DNA of 64,000 nucleotides from Arenibacter sp. ARW7G5Y1 (lineage in GTDB: Bacteria; Bacteroidota; Bacteroidia; Flavobacteriales; Flavobacteriaceae), in the NCBI RefSeq assembly GCF_003201775.1, contig NZ_QJJZ01000010.1, positions 129,899 through 193,898 on the forward strand. Direction: 5' to 3'. Numbering within the stretch: position 1 is the stretch's first letter; the number at the start of each line of letters is the position of its first letter. The notes below the pieces were generated by a model that was not told the DNA's origin, did not search any database, and saw nothing but the letters and a program-made list of their open reading frames with translations. The translations under genes and the position numbers were made by a program. Shown in pieces: positions 8,559 through 16,928 of this stretch.

Positions 8559-9776
8559 TTAGTTGGAGAATCCATTGCTCAAGAAGTGGAACAAATCGAA
8601 GTTCCTACTAGTACCTGATGCCAATTTATCACTGTATTCCGCGTTCAGTTTTTTATTGAATATCATGGGCACTACTTGACAGTGCTCTCCTCCATGTGAA
8701 CGCAGACCTTCCTTCACCTTATCCAATTCATGCCAATCCGGGGTCCTACCAATGGTAGTGGCCGAATCTGCCAATACCACCAAATCCCCGATTCTATCAC
8801 CTGGAAGTTCATATTCCTCAACGGCCTGGGCGTTGGTAAGTACCTTTTCTATTCCGTCCAAGGAAAGCAAATAGTCCTTGGCCGCTTGTAATTGGGATTT
8901 ATCCTCCAAATACAGCGTACCATAACCTCCTAGGGCCCCGTGGTGCACTACATAAGGATCCGTGATGGGCAGGATTACCCTTGATCTTATATCTTGGGCA
9001 TCCAAAAGCTGTTCTATAAACTGCACCTTTGGACTGCCATCCGGATTGGTCTTGGCCTGCATACCATGATCGGCGGTTACCCCGATAATGGCACCCAACT
9101 TGTCCAATTCCCCCAACCAAAGATCTATTTTGGATAAGAAATCGTTCGCATCCGCACTTCCTGGAGCATATTTATGTTGCACAAAATCGGTTGTTGTCAA
9201 ATACATCACATCAAAATGTTCCCGTTTCAAAAGTTTGGCCCCAGCTTCAATGCAATAAACCGAAATATAGGGATCATAGATACCTGGTCTTTCCTTGCCC
9301 ATCAATCCTTGCTCCACGTTTTCAATACCGTTTTCCTCCAAAGTGGCCTGATTGGCAAATTCTGCCGAAAAGCAGATACCCTCCAAATTGTGGGCCAGCA
9401 TTTTTCGCAACTTATCCTTGGCTGTAACCACGGCCACCTTTCTTCCGTTTTTACTTAACTCTGATAAAATAGTGGGAACCTTTAGATACTTTGGGTCGTT
9501 CATCATTACCTCTTCCTGAAGTTCGGTATCCCAATAAAAATTGCCACAAATTCCGTTCACCTTTGGAGTAACCCCAGTAACGATGGCCATATTGTTCGGA
9601 TTTGTAAAGGATGGTATCACACTTTTTACCATTCCCATAGAACCTTCCTTTATAAACCTTTGTAAATTGGGCATTACCTCCTTGGCTGCTTCATAATAAG
9701 GATAAGATGTTCCATCCATACATATTCCAATAATGGTCTGCTTTTGCTCAGGGTAATTTCTGTCGTTAATCTTCAT
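8559..9776 (-). CDS. phnA: Phosphonoacetate hydrolase
   Basis: This 405-residue zinc hydrolase of the alkaline phosphatase superfamily splits the C-P bond of phosphonoacetate to acetate and phosphate. Visible metal and catalytic residues are Asp21 in GICMDG, nucleophile Thr58 in IPSFTNPNNMAIVTG, Asp197 and His201 in TTTDFVQHKYAPG, Asp236-His237 in TADHGM, and the C-terminal His cluster RSHGGEHC. The length and the TNPNN nucleophile motif match PhnA rather than general NPPs. It has no signal peptide, so it is cytoplasmic. It is the first gene of the cluster, with a 318-bp upstream gap containing its presumed promoter. Note that this is the hydrolase also called PhnA, not the unrelated zinc-ribbon protein of the same name. 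Confidence 0.93.
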   Translation of the reverse strand: MKINDRNYPEQKQTIIGICMDGTSYPYYEAAKEVMPNLQRFIKEGSMGMVKSVIPSFTNPNNMAIVTGVTPKVNGICGNFYWDTELQEEVMMNDPKYLKVPTILSELSKNGRKVAVVTAKDKLRKMLAHNLEGICFSAEFANQATLEENGIENVEQGLMGKERPGIYDPYISVYCIEAGAKLLKREHFDVMYLTTTDFVQHKYAPGSADANDFLSKIDLWLGELDKLGAIIGVTADHGMQAKTNPDGSPKVQFIEQLLDAQDIRSRVILPITDPYVVHHGALGGYGTLYLEDKSQLQAAKDYLLSLDGIEKVLTNAQAVEEYELPGDRIGDLVVLADSATTIGRTPDWHELDKVKEGLRSHGGEHCQVVPMIFNKKLNAEYSDKLASGTSRNFDLFHFLSNGFSN

Positions 9777-9804
9777 GTCTTAAAATATCTTTGAGTTTCT
9801 CACT

Positions 9805-9828
9805 AATTTTGCACTAAAGTACAAAATT
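9805..9828. promoter_or_regulatory. Inverted repeat upstream of phnA, possible operator
   Basis: AATTTTG (9805-9811) and CAAAATT (9822-9828) form a perfect 7-bp inverted repeat with a 10-bp spacer, beginning 29 bp upstream of the phnA start. Position fits an operator or promoter element of the phosphonate operon; base composition (AT-rich) makes chance plausible. The rest of 9777-10094 holds no gene, only this element and the terminator at 10038-10069. Confidence 0.3.
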
Positions 9829-10037
9829 TTTACTAATAGGATAATTTTAGTTACAAAAAATGAATGTCATTTTGCCAAGTACAGGAGGAGTATAATTATG
9901 AAACAAAAATCAGCCTAATATCCTTGGAATTATTCGATCTAAGATTATTTTATTGTTAGCTAAACACTAAATTCTTTAAATCAACAATCCGATCTTTCAT
10001 TAAAAGAAGGATGGTCCTGGACCAATTAGACATAAAA

Positions 10038-10069
10038 AAATCCCTATTTCATTTTGGAAATAAGGATTT
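10038..10069 (-). terminator. Intrinsic terminator of the TRAP operon
   Basis: Arms AAATCCCTATTTC and GAAATAAGGATTT (one mismatch, 6-nt loop) are followed on the minus strand by seven U residues. It lies 26 bp past the dctM stop and separates the uronate operon from the phosphonate operon. Confidence 0.75.
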
Positions 10070-10094
10070 GAAAAATTCAAAATACCGTTAAACC

Positions 10095-11405
10095 TTAGTC
10101 GATCAACCCAAAAACCCTTGGCAACCATAAAGAGAGCTCCGGCACATAGGTCAGGATCAATAATACGGCGGTCATTGCCGCCAATAAGGGCAATAAGGGC
10201 TTGATCACTTTTGTGACCGGAACTTTGGCAACACCGCTACCAACAAACAGGAGCGTCCCTACGGGAGGGGTACATACGCCTATACATAAGTTGAGAACGA
10301 TTACCATTCCAAACTGTACAGGGTGCATCCCCAATGCCATAACCACAGGCAAAAATATAGGGGTGAAAATTAATACTGCCGGGGTCATATCCATAAAGGT
10401 ACCCACAACCAGAAGGGTAATATTTATAAACAATAGTACCAACAAGGGATTCTTAACAGATTCCAGAAGGAAGCCCGTAAGCGATTGCGGAATGGATTCA
10501 AAAGAGAACAACCAGGACATGGCCATGGAGGTAGAAATCAAGAACATAACAATAGCGGTTGTTTTGGCACTGCGGAGAAGGATTGGCCTGAAATCGGCAA
10601 ACTTCAGCTCCTTATTCACAAATCCGAGCAAAACAGCATACACCACGGCAATGGCCGCCGCTTCGGTGGCGGTAAAAATTCCTGCCACAATTCCACCAAC
10701 TACAATAACCAACAAGGTTAAACTCAAAATGGCATTCTTAAAATCATGGAACAACTTTTTAAAACTTACCCTTTCTTCCTTGGGCAATCCCTTTTTTCTA
10801 GCATAAAAATAGACCATTAACATAATGGCAAGGCCTACCAAAATACCAGGTATATATCCTGCAATAAAGAGGGCAGCCACCGATGCCGTGCCTCCACTGG
10901 CCAGGGCGAAAATTATTAATACGTTACTGGGCGGTATCAATAGACCGGTGGTTGAGGAACTAATGTTTACGGCAGCACTAAATTCCCTAGGGTAACCATC
11001 ATTAGCCATTTTTTCCGTAAGTGTACTTCCAATGGCCGATGCTGCTGCAATGGCGGAACCTGAAATGGCCCCGAACAACATAGCGGAGATTATATTAACA
11101 TAGGCCAGGCCCCCGGGCAAACTGCCAATAAGTGATTTGGCAAAATCTATCAAGCGGTTTGCAATACCACCACGGTTCATTATTTCCCCGGCCAATATAA
11201 AGAAGGGAATGGCCAATAAGGCAAAATTATCTATACCTGTCGTCATTCTTTGACTTACCGTAGTGGTAGCAGGCATATACGCTATATTGATCAGAAGGGT
11301 AATCGTTGTAGAGATACCAATAGCATAAGCAACAGGCACCCCATAGGCCAACAAGCCCATAAAACTAATAAACAATACTAGGATACTTATGGTTTCAATA
11401 CTCAT
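10095..11405 (-). CDS. dctM: TRAP transporter large permease subunit DctM
   Basis: This 436-residue inner-membrane protein is the sodium-coupled transport channel of a TRAP carrier. It has about a dozen hydrophobic helices, with DctM-typical segments such as AIPFFILAGEIMNRGG, GAISGSAIAAASAIG and CIGVCTPPVGTLLF. Its start overlaps the small-permease gene by 11 bp and it is the last gene of the operon. With DctP and DctQ it forms a complete tripartite importer. The position directly after uxuA and an SDR suggests a hexuronate such as glucuronate or galacturonate as substrate; several DctP proteins of uronate loci are known to bind these acids. Confidence 0.93.
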   Translation of the reverse strand: MSIETISILVLFISFMGLLAYGVPVAYAIGISTTITLLINIAYMPATTTVSQRMTTGIDNFALLAIPFFILAGEIMNRGGIANRLIDFAKSLIGSLPGGLAYVNIISAMLFGAISGSAIAAASAIGSTLTEKMANDGYPREFSAAVNISSSTTGLLIPPSNVLIIFALASGGTASVAALFIAGYIPGILVGLAIMLMVYFYARKKGLPKEERVSFKKLFHDFKNAILSLTLLVIVVGGIVAGIFTATEAAAIAVVYAVLLGFVNKELKFADFRPILLRSAKTTAIVMFLISTSMAMSWLFSFESIPQSLTGFLLESVKNPLLVLLFINITLLVVGTFMDMTPAVLIFTPIFLPVVMALGMHPVQFGMVIVLNLCIGVCTPPVGTLLFVGSGVAKVPVTKVIKPLLPLLAAMTAVLLILTYVPELSLWLPRVFGLID

Positions 11406-11883
11406 TGTTATTGGCGTTAAAGGTTATTTTAATGTGATAAACGGAAAAGAAAATGATTATTAGGCCACAAATAGGTACTATAGCGTAAACATAGCCAAGC
11501 GGCACCAATAATGCAGGGGACAACTGGCCCAACTTTAAGGTGGTATATACCAAATTACCTCCACCAATAACCATAATGACCAAGGCAAAAATAGCCATCA
11601 CAACCTGAATTATCCTATGTCTCCTTTTTTGTTTGTCTGCCGGAAGTTTGGACAATAAAAAGTCCATGGACAGATGTCCTTCCTTTTGTCCATTGATATA
11701 GGCAGCACCCAAAACCGTTAACCAGATCAATGAAAACCTGGCAAACTCCTCCGTGAACGAGCTTGACTGTCCCACCACATATCGGGAAACCACCTGCCAA
11801 ACCACATCGAGCACCAATAAACTAAAAATTAGAACCAGCAACCCTTCTATGGCCTTATTCAATATTCTGTACGTCGTATGCAT
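11395..11883 (-). CDS. dctQ: TRAP transporter small permease subunit DctQ
   Basis: This 162-residue membrane protein has four hydrophobic helices, the DctQ layout. The segment FTEEFARFSLIWLTVLGAAY matches the conserved first half of the family. The start overlaps the dctP stop (ATG shares a base with TAA) and its end overlaps dctM by 11 bp, consistent with coupled translation of the three subunits. In a TRAP system DctQ joins the periplasmic binding protein to the large channel subunit. Confidence 0.9.
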   Translation of the reverse strand: MHTTYRILNKAIEGLLVLIFSLLVLDVVWQVVSRYVVGQSSSFTEEFARFSLIWLTVLGAAYINGQKEGHLSMDFLLSKLPADKQKRRHRIIQVVMAIFALVIMVIGGGNLVYTTLKLGQLSPALLVPLGYVYAIVPICGLIIIFFSVYHIKITFNANNNEY

Positions 11884-12884
11884 TATTGATTGTTAATTTG
11901 GTCGATTATTTTTTTCATTTTTGGATCCTCCATCAACTCCTCTAAAATAGATTTGGTTTTTTCTACGAAGGGACTTTTATCTGGATGATAGATTTGTACA
12001 TTGGCCTTTTCCAAAATTTCCATGCCTTCCTCTACGGTTTCCTGCCAATATATTTTTTGTTTTTTTACGCTGTCATCTGCCGCATCTTGTAACCAACCCT
12101 TTTCTATATCGCTCAAAGTATCCCAAAACTTGGTGCCTACTACCACAACATCCGGAACCATACTGTGCTGATCTAGGGTATAAAATTTACAGACTTCGTA
12201 GTGATTGGAGGTTACAAATGAAGGAACATTGTTCTCCGCACCATCTACCACTCGTTGCTGTAATGCGGTATAAAGCTCACCATAGGCCATAGGGGTAGCA
12301 GAGCCACCTAGGCCGTTTACCATGTTCACGGCCATTTGGTCGTTCATTACCCTAATCTTCTTGCCCTTTAAATCCTCCGGAGTCTTAATAAATCCATCCA
12401 AGGTATAGAAACTTCTACTTCCCGCATCATAAAAACAGAGGCCACGGAGCAAATATTCGCTGCCCCCTTCCAATAGTTCCTTGCCTATAGGTCCTTCCAA
12501 TACCCTGAACATATGATCGCTGTCCTTAAATAAATAAGGAACACCCAAAACCCTATATTCCGGAGAAAAGCTGGACATAGAGGCGGCACTTACCTTGGTC
12601 ATGGCAACACTACCTATCTGCAATAATTCCAAGACCTCCCTTTCCGTACCCAACTGTCCATCGGGAAATATCTTGATCTGCAACTTTCCACCCGATTTTT
12701 CCTGTAGAGCCTCTTGCATGGCCAATATACCCTTATGGACCGGATGGGTTATTGGCAGGGAATGGGCAAAGAACAAGGTCTTGTGGTCTGTAATATCCGA
12801 GCAAGAATAAAAGCTTAAACATGCCAAGACACCAATCGTAATAATTAATTTTCCCAAAAGGGGTTTATAAACCTGCATATACAT
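11883..12884 (-). CDS. dctP: TRAP transporter solute-binding protein DctP
   Basis: This 333-residue periplasmic binding protein has a hydrophobic N-terminus ending in a lipobox-like YSC (SFYSCSD), so it is probably membrane-tethered. Family features are ASMSSFSPEYRVLGVPYLF, the carboxylate-binding arginine in GKKIRVMNDQ, and TALQQRVVDGAENN. The conserved Arg salt-bridges the acid group of the ligand in this family. The gene begins 13 bp after a perfect 14-bp palindrome (12898-12911), so the TRAP genes may be separately controlled within the larger operon. Ligand inferred from context: a hexuronate. Confidence 0.9.
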   Translation of the reverse strand: MYMQVYKPLLGKLIITIGVLACLSFYSCSDITDHKTLFFAHSLPITHPVHKGILAMQEALQEKSGGKLQIKIFPDGQLGTEREVLELLQIGSVAMTKVSAASMSSFSPEYRVLGVPYLFKDSDHMFRVLEGPIGKELLEGGSEYLLRGLCFYDAGSRSFYTLDGFIKTPEDLKGKKIRVMNDQMAVNMVNGLGGSATPMAYGELYTALQQRVVDGAENNVPSFVTSNHYEVCKFYTLDQHSMVPDVVVVGTKFWDTLSDIEKGWLQDAADDSVKKQKIYWQETVEEGMEILEKANVQIYHPDKSPFVEKTKSILEELMEDPKMKKIIDQINNQ

Positions 12885-12897
12885 TTTTTTACTTGGT

Positions 12898-12911
12898 CGT
12901 TAACGTTAACG
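12898..12911. promoter_or_regulatory. Perfect 14-bp palindrome upstream of dctP, LacI/GntR-type operator candidate
   Basis: CGTTAACGTTAACG is a perfect palindrome with a central CG, 13 bp before the dctP start codon. LacI-family operators typically have a central CG between inverted half-sites. Bound protein would cover the ribosome-binding region and block TRAP expression. Confidence 0.5.
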
Positions 12912-13050
12912 CTATTTATCTTTAGATTTGATTTCCAAAGCTTAAAAATACTCTATTTTTTAAATTTTACAACAACTCGGCACAATATTAGCAATTTACC
13001 TGCGTCTTCATCAACAATTACATCCATATTTTACAAATTTACCAATCTAG

Positions 13051-14244
13051 TTAGAGCAGCATTTCCCTAATACCCTTTTCCAGGCCATAGAGTTCGGACA
13101 TCCCAATAGCCCTTCCAATTAGTGAATACCCTGAGTAAAATTCGTCTTTCCTTTTTTTGTCATCCAACAAAACGTGTCCGTGATCTGGCCTAATAGGAAT
13201 GGCCACCTCTCCAACACCACTTTCATGTCTCCTCCACTGCTCTTTAACAATCTCCAGCATTAGCTTGGGCATAGGTATGGATCCATCCAAATGGGCAGCT
13301 TCGTAAAATTTACCGTCGTCTTCCCTTGAAACATTTCTTAAATGTAAAAAATGAATATGTGGCCCAAAATCCCTTATAATTTTAAGAAGGTCGTTGGAGC
13401 TTACCGCACCCAAAGACCCCGAACAGAACGTTAATCCATTACTTGGCGATGGAATGCAATCCAGAATATATTTTAAATCCCCATAGGTGGAGGCAATACG
13501 GGGAATACCAAAAACAGGGAATGGCGGATCATCCGGATGCAGTGCCATTTTTAGACCCAGCTTTTCGGCCTCTGGAACGACCGCTTTTAAAAAATAAGCC
13601 AAATTTTCCCTGAGCACGGGCTTTTCTATCCTACTTACCTCCTCCAAAGTGGACCTGAAATCCGAAAGGGGAATGGCCTCTTTAGAACCCGGCATACCAG
13701 CCAAGACGGCACTTTTTAACCGCTCCCGCCCATGCTTATCCAGGGTATTGTAATAGTGTTTGGCCTTTTCAATCATTGCCTCTCCATAGACTTCTGCCGC
13801 CCTCTCCCTTTCTAGGATGAACAAATCAAAAGCGGCAATGGCAACAGGGTCGTATAACAAACTAATGGCCCCGGTGGGAAGCTCAAAATTTAAATTGGTA
13901 CGGGTCCAATCTATCAACTGCATAAAATTATAGCAGACCACCTTAATGTTGTTTTCTGCCAAATTCTTAAGGGTCTGAATATAATTTTGGATATAGACAT
14001 CCCTTTCCGGCATACCGTATTTGATAGCCTTGTGTATATTGACACTTTCTACCACGGACCATTCCAAGCCATTGGCCTCAATTTCCCGTTGGACCCCCCT
14101 TATAACTTCAGAGGACCAAACTTCACCAATAGGCACAGCGTGGCATGCCGTAACAACACCCTCCACCCCTAGTTCCTTTATATCTCCTAAGGACACTCCA
14201 AAGTTAGGCCCGAACCACCTAAGCGTTCTCTTTAAATGTTTCAA
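13051..14244 (-). CDS. uxuA: Mannonate dehydratase
   Basis: UxuA removes water from D-mannonate to give 2-keto-3-deoxygluconate, the last common step of glucuronate breakdown. The protein has 397 residues, close to the E. coli enzyme. Typical segments are LRWFGPNFGVSL at the N-terminus, MALHPDDPPFPVFGIPRIAS, HFLHLRNV and PIRPDHGHVLLDD, which hold the metal ligands. No in-frame ATG occurs before the conserved N-terminus; the frame is closed upstream at 14257-14259, so the start is the TTG at 14244. It lies between the SDR gene and the TRAP genes, and with UxaC (26996-28402) supplies the glucuronate branch. Confidence 0.93.
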   Translation of the reverse strand: MKHLKRTLRWFGPNFGVSLGDIKELGVEGVVTACHAVPIGEVWSSEVIRGVQREIEANGLEWSVVESVNIHKAIKYGMPERDVYIQNYIQTLKNLAENNIKVVCYNFMQLIDWTRTNLNFELPTGAISLLYDPVAIAAFDLFILERERAAEVYGEAMIEKAKHYYNTLDKHGRERLKSAVLAGMPGSKEAIPLSDFRSTLEEVSRIEKPVLRENLAYFLKAVVPEAEKLGLKMALHPDDPPFPVFGIPRIASTYGDLKYILDCIPSPSNGLTFCSGSLGAVSSNDLLKIIRDFGPHIHFLHLRNVSREDDGKFYEAAHLDGSIPMPKLMLEIVKEQWRRHESGVGEVAIPIRPDHGHVLLDDKKRKDEFYSGYSLIGRAIGMSELYGLEKGIREMLL

Positions 14245-14463
14245 TAATAAGCGATATTAATAAGTTATTACTTGGTAATGATGTGGACTAACCTAAAGTG
14301 ATTGGATTACCCTTAACATAACAACCATAATTCTCACAGCAATTCCCCCACATGTCCATATTACCCCTTAACCTCTTTAGGGAATCTTATGACAAACTCT
14401 CTGACCAGGCCAATTTTATCAGCCGTTGAAGTATTATATTGTAATGCTATGAAATTTCAAAAA

Positions 14464-15282
14464 TTATACCCCAGAGAAGGAACTAAAACCTCCGTCAATA
14501 TCATAAATGGTGCCTGTAACAAAAGATGAAGCGTCACTCAAGAGATAATGTACCATTCCGTTAAGTTCAGAGGCATCTCCAAAACGACCCATAGGTGTAT
14601 TGGTAATAATTTTCTCTCCCCTATCCGTGAAGGATCCGTCTTCATTGGTCAAAAGTCTTCTATTCTGATTTCCAATGAAAAACCCAGGTGCAATGGCATT
14701 CACTCTTATCTTATCACTAAATTTTGAGGCCAGCTCATGGGCCATCCACTTGGTGAAAATATCCACTCCCGCCTTGGCCATGGAATAGCCCAACACTCGT
14801 GAAATGGTTTGTTTGGCTGCCATGGAAGATATATTTACTATAGATCCAAAGCCTTGCTTTGCCATAATTTCACTTAAAACTATGGTTGGAATTACGGTCC
14901 CGAACAAATTTATATCCACCACTTTTTGAGTATCTCCAAGCTCAATATCGTAAATGGTCTGATCTGGTTTTAATGTAGCCCCGGGAATGTTTCCTCCTGC
15001 CAGATTTACCAGCCCGTCCAACCGCTTAAACTTGGTGATTATAGTGTTCTTCAACTCGGTCAATTGCCTTTCATCCATCACATCCAGAACGAACAAATGG
15101 GCACTATTGGCTGTAATAGCATTTAACTCTTTGCATTTCTCCTCCAACTTATCCAAAGATCTGCCCAATAACAACACCTTGGCCCCATTTTCCACAAGAT
15201 ACTCGGCAATGGAACCTCCCAAGGTTCCGGTTGCACCAGATAAGGCATATATTTTATTTTCTATCGAAAAAAGTTTACTCAT
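14464..15282 (-). CDS. SDR-family oxidoreductase, probable D-mannonate (fructuronate) oxidoreductase
   Basis: This 272-residue classical short-chain dehydrogenase starts at the ATG at 15282. The NAD(P)-binding motif is SGATGTLGGSIAEYL, NNAG-like LAGGN follows, and the catalytic set is Ser in VNISSMAA with Tyr-x3-Lys in YSMAKAGVD. It matches the SDR type that Bacteroidota place beside uxuA in place of the long-chain UxuB, so reduction of D-fructuronate to D-mannonate is the likely role. The gene is 218 bp upstream of uxuA on the same strand. A gluconate 5-dehydrogenase-like activity is the main alternative. Confidence 0.82.
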   Translation of the reverse strand: MSKLFSIENKIYALSGATGTLGGSIAEYLVENGAKVLLLGRSLDKLEEKCKELNAITANSAHLFVLDVMDERQLTELKNTIITKFKRLDGLVNLAGGNIPGATLKPDQTIYDIELGDTQKVVDINLFGTVIPTIVLSEIMAKQGFGSIVNISSMAAKQTISRVLGYSMAKAGVDIFTKWMAHELASKFSDKIRVNAIAPGFFIGNQNRRLLTNEDGSFTDRGEKIITNTPMGRFGDASELNGMVHYLLSDASSFVTGTIYDIDGGFSSFSGV

Positions 15283-15450
15283 CAATTTAAATTTTATTAT
15301 TCTACTTCAGCTAGACCCAAAGATAATACAAGGAAACAATAATGGACATAATAAAAAGGATTTGCCCTAAACCGACAATCGCAGAGGTTAGCACTGATTA
15401 AAAAATCCGCATTAGTATAACCATAAAATGAAGCCAAATACACTTTGGTC

Positions 15451-16827
15451 TTAATTTTTAGCCATTTTATAGCCTTCAATGGTGGTGTAATATTTGGTAA
15501 TCATATTGGGTATCTCCCAGTTTGGCAATTTACCCTCGTCCAAATACCGTAAATAATTTTGGGTCACTTGGGCAAAGTGTGCCTCATGACCAATCTTAAA
15601 CTCGTCTGGGATAATAATTTTCCAAATATTCGCTGACACTTTCTCAGCTTCGGTACCGGGAAATTTAGGGCCTATGGAGTGCTCCAGGGCATCTGTTATT
15701 AGCTTGTCAAAATTGGCCTCTCCTTTGGACTGAACATACAAGGTTGGCTTATAACTTTCTTCCTTACCCTGTTTAATAATGAGGTCGCTTTTGGTACCCC
15801 GCATTATGCTGTAATGGGTATCCCCGGTACCTTCGGGAGCCTCATAATTCCAGATTACGGAAACCTTGGCGTACTTTCCCTTAATCTTGTAAATCATTTC
15901 GCCATTGCAATACACCTTAAGTTTGTCACCATCCATATCTTTTTTAAGATAATCGGGAAAACTATCCAATCCGGTCACTCTTGTAAATTCATCCAACGTA
16001 AGCACAGTTGGCCAACGCCTGGCCTGAACCATTTCTATATCTGTACGATCTATAATCTGATCCGGAAAAAGTTCCCATTGCACCAAATCCACCAAGTGGG
16101 TGGTTACATCCACAATTCCCTCACCCTCTTCATTTACATCAAAAAACCACGCCGGTCTTACCAATGGCTGGCCAGAAACATACTTGAAAAAGTGATGAAC
16201 ACTCTCTTTAATAATAGCCGGTTCCTCAGGACTTCCTTCCAACACTTGGCCAAACACCTCCGGTAACATGGAAAACTGTCTTTGCATACCGGTAGTAACC
16301 TCAAAACGCTCTGTCATTATATCGTAGATCATCACCCCTTTTTCCTCGGCAATTTTAAAAGCTTCTTCCAGTTTCTGGAACCCTTCCGGATTAATCACCA
16401 ATGGCTTATCCGCATAAACGTTCAACCCAGCTTTTACAGCGGCCAAAATATAGTCTATCTTCTTGGAATTTTTCCCGGCCACCACCATAACGTTACCAGG
16501 TTTTTTGGCAATCATCCTTTCCAAATAATCTTCCCCAAAATAACTATTCACCTTCCAATGGGTAGGGTTTTCCGATCTTGAATTATAGGATTCTATTTTA
16601 CTTAAAAAATCGTTTACCTCTGGCCCCTCGGGCGCAAAAACGTAAATGGTGGAATCTACCGCATTATACATTGTTTTTTGGACCAAAGCAGCATGAAAAT
16701 GCCCTGGATCCAAAGTCATTAAACTTACTTTGTCCGGAGTACTATTGGCAATTGGATTCACTTCTTCTTTTTTTTGACCACAACTAAGAAACAATACCAA
16801 AAGAAAGGTCGATATACTATACTTCAT
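15451..16827 (-). CDS. Exported lipoprotein of the Gfo/Idh/MocA family with oxidoreductase C-terminal domain
   Basis: This 458-residue protein begins with a lipoprotein signal (LLVLFLSCGQ, Cys17), placing it in the periplasm or outer membrane. The Rossmann half has the family sequence YADKPLVINPEGF in place of EKP; the C-terminal half resembles the putative oxidoreductase C-terminal domain often found in Bacteroidota polysaccharide loci. The recognisable TERFEVTTGMQRQFSM segment follows the Rossmann part. It is the second of two adjacent exported Gfo/Idh/MocA genes. Inference: it redox-modifies a sugar or sugar acid outside the cytoplasm, perhaps with tightly bound NAD(P). Whether it is catalytic is unproven. 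Confidence 0.8.
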   Translation of the reverse strand: MKYSISTFLLVLFLSCGQKKEEVNPIANSTPDKVSLMTLDPGHFHAALVQKTMYNAVDSTIYVFAPEGPEVNDFLSKIESYNSRSENPTHWKVNSYFGEDYLERMIAKKPGNVMVVAGKNSKKIDYILAAVKAGLNVYADKPLVINPEGFQKLEEAFKIAEEKGVMIYDIMTERFEVTTGMQRQFSMLPEVFGQVLEGSPEEPAIIKESVHHFFKYVSGQPLVRPAWFFDVNEEGEGIVDVTTHLVDLVQWELFPDQIIDRTDIEMVQARRWPTVLTLDEFTRVTGLDSFPDYLKKDMDGDKLKVYCNGEMIYKIKGKYAKVSVIWNYEAPEGTGDTHYSIMRGTKSDLIIKQGKEESYKPTLYVQSKGEANFDKLITDALEHSIGPKFPGTEAEKVSANIWKIIIPDEFKIGHEAHFAQVTQNYLRYLDEGKLPNWEIPNMITKYYTTIEGYKMAKN

Positions 16828-16928
16828 TTATTGGTTTTTTTGCGAATAATGACAAACCCCTCCTTAGTTCAAATTATTATGACCAAAAGAGGGATTATTT
16901 TTTCATTATTCAATATACAACATGTTTA

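Noticed and set aside
1-9776. C-P lyase or phosphonatase (PhnX)
   Set aside because: No protein with those motifs is present; the cluster uses oxidation and PhnA hydrolysis.
14274-14311. GGTAAT / ATTACC inverted repeat upstream of uxuA
   Set aside because: Six-bp arms with a long spacer are expected by chance in AT-rich DNA.
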